A program made the position numbers and the translations under genes. A stretch of DNA of 64,000 nt. It comes from Marisa cornuarietis (Eukaryota; Mollusca; Gastropoda; Architaenioglossa; Ampullariidae). This document shows, in pieces, positions 37,801 to 45,650 of this stretch. Location: contig SMMW01000009.1 in NCBI GenBank assembly GCA_004794655.1, positions 1,014,501-1,078,500 of the forward strand. Direction: 5' to 3'. Numbering within the stretch: position 1 is the stretch's first letter; every line of letters starts with the position of its first letter. The notes under the pieces were generated by a model. It had not been told where the DNA came from and ran no database searches. It was given only the letters and a program-made list of their open reading frames with translations.

Positions 37801-40800
37801 TGTCAGTACAATGTTATGTATGTTTTTCTGCAATGCATCTAAATGGCAGAGAAGAGATTTTGCTTCTTTAAAACAGTTTTAAGGTTTAGAAACATGTTGT
37901 GCAGATGGCCCCTGATGTCTCCAAATGTGACAGTTTGTGTTCTACAACAGCGACACAACCTATCACATCAAAATAAACATGCTTTGAAGACACACACACC
38001 TACTAAACATAGCACATGACTATTGTGTATTCAAAATAAATATTCCTGGAAAATTTGGTGAGGATTGAACAAATGGTTTGGATCTGATCAGAGGTCAAAC
38101 CCACATATGCATCCACATACACACATACACCATGAGCACACTTTAATTTTACTTTCAAGATATAATTAAAAATCTCTTTCTTTGTGCAATAGCTCTTGCA
38201 AATTAGTCAATGAATGTCTTCATGCCCTATGTCTCAGAAACTGAAGTCAAGGCACTGCCACATGATTGATTCTTTCCTGAAAATGGTGTCAAGTTTGCCC
38301 TGTTTGTCAGAAACTGTTTTGGAAAGAAAAACAAAACCAAACAGCATTTTCAACAAGTTAAGCAAACTTACTGTTGCTGTTTCGAGAACGCATGTTGGTC
38401 ATTGTTGCTGGAAAGTCTAGTGTGTTTGGGTTATGTGTGGTGATTCCCACTTCAATAGAGCCAGACCACTTGTCCACCAACCTGTCTAATCTTATCTGCA
38501 CATTTGAAGAAAAACAAAAATTAGGGTTTAATTATTTTATCATTAATGTATTTTTCTATCCTTAATTACTTCTACCTTTTATCAAAGATTTCACTGGTCA
38601 ACACTGAAATTATTACTGACTTAAAAAGGTCCTAATCAGACTGCCCTGACAACCTCATTCAGAGACTCCAGAGAGTAAAGAACTCCGCTGCGCGTCTGGT
38701 GCTTAGAGCCACGAAAAGGGACCATATCACTCCTCTCCTTCGTTTTCTACACTGGCTACCCATCCGTTCTCGCATTCAGTACAAACTGTCTGTGCTGTGT
38801 TTTAATTTCTTTGCTGGCACCTGTCCTGACTATTTTTCTGAACTTCTCATCCCTTACTCTCCGTCCAGACAACTACTCTCTTTGTCTGACGACCGTATCC
38901 TAACTGTTCCTGTCACCAGAACAACATATGGTCACAGGACTTTTGGCTACTGTGCTGCAAAACAATGGAACTCTCTTCCTTTCCATATCCGCCACCTTCC
39001 TACAATTGAATCTTTCAAATCTGCACTGAAAACGCACCTCTTCCTTGAGTATTACTCCTAACATAGTCCACAATGCTAGTCCTTCTTACCCCCACCCCTT
39101 CCCTCTTGCTACTTTACCCATCTTTCTCGGCAGAATCACTATATTTCTCTGTTCCTGTTACTTGATGCCTTTTGTTTTCTGTTTCGTCGTCAGCACTGTC
39201 GTTTTCTTTCGTCCCCTTTGTTCTGTATCTACTTAGTCCACGTCTCTTCCTCGTTTTAAGCACTAAGAGCATGCTCTCTATGAGTGTGAATATGCGCTAT
39301 AAAAATCTTCACTATTATTATTATTAATCTGTAGTATCTTGGTGTACTGAACATGAATATGACCATGAAAAATTGTTATTGGCTCTCGTCTTGAAGATAT
39401 TTGATATCGTTCATTTTCTATGTTTTAATAAGCCCAAAATGATGTAATATTACATCACATTGCATAATACCATCATGAAAATCATCCAGAGTTTATTGCA
39501 TCCTTTTCTGATGCAATGCAGTACTACTGCCAGGCGGCTGCTGAAGTAAGCTGACGTCAGCAGTGTACTATATAAAGCCCAGTCTGAAAGGTTGAGCATT
39601 TAAAATACTTCAGACTTCGTGGAACACAGTTTAAGCTAATGTTATATAAAACTTTTATTATTTTATCCATTTAGTTGCAATACAGAACACTAATGCGTTG
39701 AAAATGCATTAATAGCGTGGACAATTTTTGCTATATTTGTGGGGAAGTGACAGTTGCCAACAAGAAGAAAAGAATCACCTTTTAAGTGAAGAAGGCATAT
39801 AATCTTCACTTCGGATGCAAGATTGGCGACCAAGACAAGCCTTGTGCCCCATGTATATCCTGTGCTACATGTGCAATACTGCTTTAACAGCCATTGATTG
39901 GCTAAAGGCAATCAATGCCGTTCGCAGTCACCATGGTGTGGAGAAAGCAAACCAACCACACAATGACTGTTACTTCTGCTTGGTTCCTTCTCTTTCAGGT
40001 GGGATAGCTAAGCAAAAGAAGTAGAGAATAGTCTACTCCAACATTCCATCTGCATTGAGACCAGTTACACATAGTGAGGGACTTCCTATTCCAGAACCTC
40101 CAGCAGAATATTCTCTTGATTCAGCTGATGAGGACGAGGGTGAGCCGACCTCTTCTTCTCCTGGTCAGTCACCATGCAGTGATCCAGATTTTCATTGTGG
40201 TGCATCATCAACCCCACACAAAATAACACAGGAGGAACTAAATGACCTGATTCGTGATTTGGACTTATCCAAAAACTAGGCAGAATTGCTAGGTTCAAGA
40301 CTCCAACAATGGAATCTTCTAGAAGATGTCACAATTACTTCATATCAAAAGCGCCCCCGGCAGTTGGAGCATTTCTTCAGAAAGGAAGGTAATCTGGTAT
40401 TCTGTTCCGATATTGAGGGCCTCATGAATCCCTTAGAAATCACTCATGACCCACAAGAATAGGGACTATTTGTAGACTCTTGAAAACTGAGTCTTAAGGC
40501 TGTGCTCTTGCACAATGGAAACTGTCTTCCATTTATTCCAGTAGCACATGCTGTCCACATGAAAAAAATGTACAATTAAAGCAGCTACTGAATTCCACTG
40601 AGTATAACAAGTAAAGCTTGCATCTCTGTAGTGATTTGAAGGTAGTTGCATTTTTAATGGGAGATATACAAAATACATGTGTTTCTTATGTGTGGGATAG
40701 CCTAGCAAGGGAACTGCACTGCTTGCAGAAGGAATGAACTTGCAGACAAAATGTAGCACTTAGAGAGAAGAATATTCAGCACCCAGCTCTGGTCGAGGCT

Positions 40801-43800
40801 CACAAAATCCTGCTACCAACCCTTCACATCAAACTAGATTTGATGAAGAACTTTGTGAAAGCCATGGAATGGACTTTGCCGGCTTTCTGATACCTGCATG
40901 AAAAATTCCCTCAACTCAGTGAGGCAAAGATTAAAGAGGGAGTTTTGTGGGTCTTCAGATTCAAGACCTCTTCAAAGATGACCTGTTCAACAACTTCCTC
41001 CAGGGTGATGCGAAACAAGCATGAAATGCTTTTCGCATAGTGTCTACAAACTTTCTCAGGAATGCTAGGGCAGAAAACTACAAGGAACTAGTAGAAGACA
41101 TGCTGATGCAGTATCAGAAACTTGGCTCCAATATGTCTCTAAAGATCCACTTCCTTCATTCTCATCTGGATTTCTTTCCTAACAACTGAGGTATGGTTGG
41201 TGATGAACATGGCGAACGTTTTCATCAAGATATCGCAACAATGGAAAAAAAAGATAGCAGGGAAAATTGTCCACTACCATGATGGCTGACTACTGCTGGA
41301 CACTCCCCAGAGATGCTCCGAAACAGCTGTACAAGAGACAGGCAAAGAAATCTAAGACATAGTCTATGACTTGATTTTGTTTTTACAGGTATTAACCATA
41401 GGTCAATTACTATTAGCATGCATTTCATGATGTACACAATAATTATTGCAGATTAAAAAAAAAACTAGAGTATATTTTGCATTTTGATTGTCATATTCAA
41501 GTTGAGCACATAAAAACTGATAAGAAATGACTAATTTTATATCAGTAACATGACTTTTGTACATATTTGTTGACCAGTGTTTTCAAGGATTTAGCAAAAC
41601 CAGAATAAACAATTTAGGAAAAGCTTCATGGTGATTACAGGTTTACAGGTCTCTAGATGAAAGCATTCTCACTTTTAACAACGCTGCCTGGTATGATCAC
41701 CTCCTCGGCAAAGACAAGGCAAAGCTGGCCAGAATCATCCACCAGGCAAATAAAATTATCGGAACAACACAACTGCCACTTTCTGACTTGTACCTTATTC
41801 ATGCAGTCAGAAAGATGGCATATAGCATCATCTCAGACCAGACACACCCTCTCCGTCCCTGTTTCCAGTTGCTGCCCTCAGGCAGGCGCTACAAAGTGCC
41901 ACGTATGCAGAAAAGTGTATCTGAGGTCCTTTGTGCCAGCAGCCATCACCATCATAATAAAAGGCACAAGGACTGCTAGGTCTACTGGCATCCTGCTTGT
42001 GAAGTTTCCAATTTATGTGTGAGAATGTGTAGGTGCATGTGTGTGTGTTAAATGTCTGTATGAGTATGTATGCCTCCCCGTTATGTTACATGTTTTTGTG
42101 AGCTAAAGGAAAATTTCTGTCTTGGGCTTCCCTGAACAGACAATAAAGTTGATTTGACTTGATAAAAAAAATTTTGTTGTTTCCACAGAATGTTTCGAAT
42201 ATGAACCAATTTTTCATGTGTCAATTATTGTTATTTTCAGACAGGTCTGTAAAAGCTTGAAACATTTTTAATAAAATCAAAATTTACAATTAAATAAAAT
42301 TTTGTATATGAGCAAAGCAAGTAACAAGTCATCTGTAATATATATTTTAAAGTAATGACATTACATATTTTTCATTCATACTGAATTTATATCATGTGAT
42401 TTGTACATATTACATAACTTACTTCAAAAAGCTCATCATCTCTGAGTGGTCTGTTGGTCATCACAACACCATTGTTAAATTCTTCCATTGGACGACGACG
42501 TTCTGCAGTTCTCCGACCATTGCTAAGCTTGATAAGGGACCCACAACGCTCATGAAAAGTTAAACGGTCATTTGTTAAAGAGCTGAGTAGATTAAGTCTT
42601 TCATTATAAGCCAAATGTTCATTTGAAGACCTGTCTGAGGAAGGTGGACTATTCCGCTCACTGAAGACTAATCTCTCATTGGAGGGTTGAAAAGAGTCTT
42701 TATTAGCCCCAGCTATGGTGATGGAGGACTCAGAAACAGTTGAAGAAGCAGAGACAGCAGTTGCAACAGCAGCAGCAGCAGCGACAGCTTCACATACATC
42801 ACTCATTTCACATGCACTGGCCAAATTGTTTGCAATGTGGTTGGACAGCTCTGTCAGGAATTCATTTGCCAAATCATTTGCAATCTGACAGCTTACAAGT
42901 GCTGCAATTATAAAAGAAATTTTGTTTAAATCATTTATAGTCTCTAAAAGATAAACATAAACCCAGCAATTGCAGCCCATAGAGAAAATCTATCAACAGT
43001 ACGTAATGTGATGTGTTAATAAAATTGCTTCTATCTTCATGTCTTAACCATAATGTATCACATATATAAAAATAACATATTCCAACTGCTTACATTTTAA
43101 CATCATCTTTCCTTAAATGACATTCCTTGTAAAATTCACTTAAGTTTAAAATCATTTAAAGTATTACTCTGCTTAATTTGAGAGAAAATTTTAATCCAAA
43201 TCTTTAAAAAAAAATCTTACTTTGCTTAATTCCACATACTGTAAATTTTAGCTACGATATTGAGGAAATCATAAAACAAACCACAAAACTAGTTTCTAGT
43301 TGGGTGTTTCTCATTCAGAAAATATGTAGTTTAAGGTTATCATAAATATCTTAAGTAAAAAAACATTGATCAAATTACCAGCAGCTTGACAAAATGAATG
43401 CTTTCAATATTTCAATAGAAGAAATTAACAAAAAAGATGGATTCAGGGCTGCTGAAATAATAAATCATTTCCATACAAAATTTTGGGTTGCAGAAGAATT
43501 GCTTAACTCACTACATATTATTTTTCAGGCCTCGTGTGAATATTTTCTTTATTCAAAACAAAGTTTGTAAAATAGTTAAGAGCCTCATTTCTGGAGTTTT
43601 TTGGAGGGTTGGGGGAGAAGAATCTATACAGTATGATAAAGGGATGCAATTTGTTAATTTTGGAAGGGAAACCATTCTGCCACCAGGATTTATTTCCCTT
43701 TGATTAAGGATGTGTGAAAACTGTACCAGAGTACCCACACAAGCATGACAATGGCTTGCAGTCTCCTGAAAATGATTACTGGCATGCTGTACATTGCTAG

Positions 43801-45393
43801 CATAATTTGCCCCCACATTGTCAGAATACCCTGAGTAACAGGTGGAAAAAGTGTACATACACCATCAAAAGAGATTACAATATTACAATAATACACATCT
43901 CTAACATACCATTTAATGTTGCCTTTTCTGGCATGTTGAGTATGACTTATGCTCTTAGTGAAGAACACTGTTGCAATAACAGAGATGTGTGCTTCTCTTA
44001 AAACAAGTGACAATATTATTCTTTCAAGCTACCTGAGTACTCTCAAATGTTTATGCTATTCCTGTCAGTGGGTGGTTTATCATTTTTTCAAATACTTGTA
44101 AAAGAATACAAGAGAAAAAATACAAGAACATGGCAGACCAGAAAGATGTTTAGATGGCAGAGTAAGTAAATGATTCTTTTCCAGCTACAAGAGTTCAGAA
44201 CATCAGCATGCACCACAATTTCTGTTTTAATTTGCCTTGCCATTTTTAAGCATAAAGTCCTGGGTGTAACATAGTTTCATTTACAGCAATTATTTACAAA
44301 TAACCATCTTTTTCCTTGAGAACACTAAAAAAAACAACCCACATTCATCATTCAGTTTTTCCTTTCTTTATACCCCAGTATTCTATTACACAGATGCTCA
44401 CCATTTTGTCGGTTACTCTGATAGGTTGTAGTATCTGTAATTGTCACTTGAACACACTTTCCATACAGATCCACAACTGCCCATACAGGTGTTGGTATTC
44501 GACTGTATGGTACTGATCCTTGATCTTCTCCATTGACAAAGAAGTGCAGTTCCCCTTGCAGAGTTCGCATCACACCAACACGATCACCTTCCCCTAACTG
44601 ATCTAGGTCTACACCATATTGTTCTGAGGTTGTCTGGCCATCCCGCAAAAGAGAAGTACCAGACATGATCCATGTCCCTTCTCGAAGCCCAGTTGCACTG
44701 AAAGGTAGGGTCAGGGTATCTGGGTTGCATGTTGTCACTCCAATTTCAATGGACCCACTCCATGAATTAACCTGGTGACAAAATTGAATGTTTGTAACTT
44801 TCTCTAAAAAAACTATAATCTGCAGTTTTCAGAATGTTATTAATGCAGGAACTATTAGTATATTTTTTACTAATTCTGTACATGAAATGAATTTTTTTAA
44901 GCCACCAGACTTGAATATAATATTGTATTAATTTTAAAATGCCATGAATAATATCATAGAGTATCAAAATTTAGAGAACTGGCAATTTATTGTACCAAAT
45001 GAACGAAAATATGAAAATAGAATACATGATCATTACATTTATGTATATATATATATATTATCCCACAGTATAACATGAGTCTGGCACTCTGTGTTTTATT
45101 CTCATGGTGTCAAAGGGTGCAAAATATCTGGAACTTCGACTTGTATTAGTAATGTCAATGAAGTCGTCAGTCAGAAGCAGATGACAAAAATCCTTCCTAG
45201 AAACAGCTATCATTTGTACCTTTTTCACTATGCACACTTCAAATATCACATTATCTCGCAAAGGCTCAGCACTTAAAACTACTCCGTTGTTAAATTCTTG
45301 TGCTGGGTGATTTCTCTGTGCGGTTCGATTATTATTGCTCAGAATAATTAGCGACCCTGTCCGACTGTGGAATTGTGGCTGCTGAGCCGCCAT
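20402..45393 (-). CDS. NEURL4: Neuralized-like protein 4
   Basis: Complete 26-exon gene, about 1516 aa (human about 1560). Exons in coding order: 45393-45220, 44771-44402, 42901-42423, 38495-38372, 36040-35952, 35727-35469, 35019-34929, 34427-34160, 32101-31939, 31603-31361, 30850-30772, 30543-30374, 30264-30115, 29854-29715, 29463-29251, 28701-28603, 28433-28305, 26915-26745, 26045-25887, 23825-23646, 23424-23346, 22815-22705, 22303-22165, 21730-21615, 21099-20961, 20618-20402. Every junction keeps frame. Six Neuralized (NHR) repeats are followed by a conserved C-terminal region. The family is known as a centriolar/centrosomal scaffold that works with the HERC2 ubiquitin ligase and CP110, and as a reported mitochondrial ADP-ribosyltransferase. 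The start ATG has a strong context (accATGg). Less certain choices are the exon 24 acceptor (21730 fits phase; a site at 21724/21723 does not), the exon 25 donor (20961 rather than one near 20932), and the exon 17 donor (28305 or 28311). Confidence 0.97.
21284..21407. repeat. Array of five 18-bp palindromic modules
   Basis: Inside a NEURL4 intron five related 18-mers can each pair with themselves: gagccacaaaagcggctc (21284), gatccacgattgtgattc (21303), gggccacgattgtggccc (21335), gagccactattgtggctt (21370) and ggtctacgatcgtagctc (21390). The third pairs 7 bp across a 4-bp loop and the fourth pairs 6 bp. The longer spacers are themselves related (both end in gcacgat). Confidence 0.8.
23915..24130 (-). 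mobile_element. LINE 3' tail (CR1/L2-type)
   Basis: Read on the minus strand the segment ends gaaaggtgcgatataaatgt followed by repeated ATT/ATA units. That is the hallmark 3' end of CR1/L2-like LINEs and of SINEs mobilised by them. No coding part is left. Confidence 0.7.
24210..24900 (-). mobile_element. mariner transposon remnant
   Basis: The minus strand encodes broken pieces of a mariner transposase: the [11 protein letters not shown] block, [11 protein letters not shown] with the region of the first catalytic Asp, [11 protein letters not shown] (second Asp), and [13 protein letters not shown] leading to the third. Stops and shifts interrupt it. The plus-strand edge near 24218 reads gggttgttcaaaaagttcta, typical of a mariner terminal repeat. 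The other terminal repeat was not found, so the copy is truncated. It lies in a NEURL4 intron in the same orientation as the gene. Confidence 0.88.
26260..26620. mobile_element. Foldback (MITE-like) element
   Basis: A long inverted repeat: the left arm contains aataaagggttacacta near 26305 and the right arm its complement near 26555. Similarity between the arms runs for roughly 110-150 bp on each side with scattered mismatches and leaves a short loop. No open frame. It sits in a NEURL4 intron. Confidence 0.85.
27130..28030 (+). mobile_element. CR1/L2-type LINE, 5'-truncated
   Basis: The plus strand encodes the C-terminal part of a non-LTR reverse transcriptase: [42 protein letters not shown], then [20 protein letters not shown] and a short C terminus. 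One frameshift near 27500 splits it. The element ends in cgctataaaaatcttc plus ATT repeats, a normal LINE tail. It is antisense inside a NEURL4 intron and closely related to the copy at 38.64 kb. Confidence 0.92.
28305..29854 (-). other. NEURL4: NEURL4 NHR repeat 5 (exons 14-17)
   Basis: Residues about 888-1070: [65 protein letters not shown] and VFAVVDLYG. The ATM/TWIVSG part contains a longer polar insert than the other repeats. Confidence 0.94.
30115..31603 (-). other. NEURL4: NEURL4 NHR repeat 4 (exons 10-13)
   Basis: Residues about 690-865: [66 protein letters not shown] and [10 protein letters not shown] Ser/Thr-rich linker follows in exon 13. The intron between exons 11 and 12 has a GC donor. 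Confidence 0.94.
30544..30771 (-). other. NEURL4: GC-AG intron in NEURL4
   Basis: Exon 11 ends ...atgcttag and the intron starts gcaagt; the next exon begins after ttgtttacag. The phase requires this junction: ag plus t completes Ser of the conserved TWMLSG motif. No GT donor nearby would keep the frame. AG|GCAAGT is the classical form of the minor GC-AG class. Confidence 0.85.
31939..35019 (-). other. NEURL4: NEURL4 NHR repeat 3 (exons 7-9)
   Basis: Residues about 505-672. Exon 7 starts with an acidic stretch (EEEE) and [18 protein letters not shown]. Later motifs are [48 protein letters not shown] and [11 protein letters not shown]. This is among the best-preserved copies. Confidence 0.95.
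32400..33780. repeat. Permuted inverted repeat fragments in NEURL4 intron
   Basis: Block A (contains ataaaaggctctgca, 32453-32472) and block B (ttaactttaccaga, near 32604) recur in reverse complement at about 33610-33660 and 33740-33777. Their order is A, B then A-reverse, B-reverse rather than the mirror order of a simple foldback. The 700 bp between is not recognised. Confidence 0.55.
36885..37510 (+). repeat. Two diverged direct copies of about 230 bp
   Basis: Copies at about 36885-37140 and 37290-37505 share gagtttac, tactatctcaa/tactgtctcaa, caggatcat, catcatcatattg and, near their ends, gtatatagggcactgc. Both end in the same gtatatagggcactgc block. The second is followed by an aataaa and an A-run at about 37570, which looks like a retroposed 3' end. 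Origin unknown. Confidence 0.65.
37647..37912. mobile_element. MITE with about 28-bp terminal inverted repeats
   Basis: The left end gggaccagttgcacaaaaca is mirrored by the right end, whose complement begins ggggccatctgcacaaca; both continue into tttctaa. The interior is AT-rich, partly self-complementary and noncoding. Located in a NEURL4 intron. Confidence 0.75.
38640..39330 (+). mobile_element. CR1/L2-type LINE, 5'-truncated (second copy)
   Basis: It encodes the same C-terminal reverse-transcriptase segment as the copy at 27.1 kb ([40 protein letters not shown]) and has the same 3' tail cgctataaaaatcttc plus ATT units. It keeps one uninterrupted frame of 120 codons (38699-39061) but is cut at the 5' side. 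Antisense within the large NEURL4 intron 3. Confidence 0.92.
39715..41370 (+). pseudogene. Dead copy of a widely repeated unclassified animal protein
   Basis: Scattered frames keep recognisable blocks: a Cys-rich start (TICGEV..., then KIGDQDK, CxxC-type spacing), [17 protein letters not shown], and later [47 protein letters not shown] and ADYCWT. To my memory these belong to a long uncharacterised protein found in many copies in cnidarian, arthropod, mollusc and fish genomes, which suggests a mobile-element origin, though I cannot name a class. Many stops and shifts make this copy nonfunctional. It lies antisense in NEURL4 intron 3. Confidence 0.7.
41645..42175 (+). mobile_element. LINE 3' end (Rex1-like)
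   Basis: One frame reads [20 protein letters not shown], then [33 protein letters not shown] one-base shift then leads to [11 protein letters not shown]. This is the conserved C terminus of Rex1-like non-LTR reverse transcriptases. The copy ends in acaataaagttgatttgact, the usual 3' signature. It may be the 3' counterpart of the fragment at 48.44 kb. Confidence 0.85.
42902..44401. other. NEURL4 intron 2, nothing recognised
   Basis: A 1.5-kb AT-rich intron. I see no known repeat, RNA gene or coding signal beyond chance open frames. Confidence 0.5.
44402..45393 (-). other. NEURL4: NEURL4 NHR repeat 1 (exons 1-2)
   Basis: Residues about 6-170. It opens with [20 protein letters not shown] and carries the hallmarks of the fold: EFNNGVVLS, the LRDNVIFEV strand, [37 protein letters not shown] and [12 protein letters not shown] domains are beta-sandwich protein-interaction modules found in Neuralized-type E3 ligases and scaffolds. 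Confidence 0.95.
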
Positions 45394-45650
45394 GGTGCTC
45401 GAAATGTAATGTCTAAAATAATGTGGGACAAAACGTCAACTTCATCAACTATTAGTTTCTAAGCAACTATGGATAATATTAAATTTATAAATTAAAGGTT
45501 CTTCTTCTAGTAAAATTGCTCGAAATTTATTATAGATCATTAAATAGTGAAAATTTCTTTTCAGTAATATTTTATTAGTGGTAGAGAGTATATAAACATT
45601 TTGTTTTGTGGGACCACGTGACTCAAAGTTTTTCTCCACAAACACTGAAA
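45394..45650. promoter_or_regulatory. Shared bidirectional promoter of NEURL4 and ING
   Basis: Only 257 bp separate the divergent start codons (45393 minus, 45651 plus), so both promoters must lie here unless untranslated exons are missed. The segment contains the perfect E-box cacgtg at 45615-45620 (in gaccacgtgac, a USF/MITF/TFE-type context) and a TATA-like tatataaa at 45589-45596. Use of these sites is inference. Confidence 0.75.

Larger units (their letters stand above)
35469..42901 (-). other. NEURL4: NEURL4 linker and NHR repeat 2 (exons 3-6)
   Basis: Exon 3 begins with a low-conservation linker that includes an alanine-rich run ([16 protein letters not shown]) and a Ser/Asn/Glu-rich part. 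NHR2 then starts at [19 protein letters not shown]. It keeps [39 protein letters not shown] and VWGVVDLYG. It lacks the tryptophan of the usual GTWxMSG motif at the exon 4/5 junction. Introns here are the largest of the gene (3.9 kb and 2.3 kb) and are full of repeats. Confidence 0.92.

Noticed and set aside
41788..41979. A His-rich small protein
   Set aside because: It is the shifted frame of the Rex1-like LINE C terminus.
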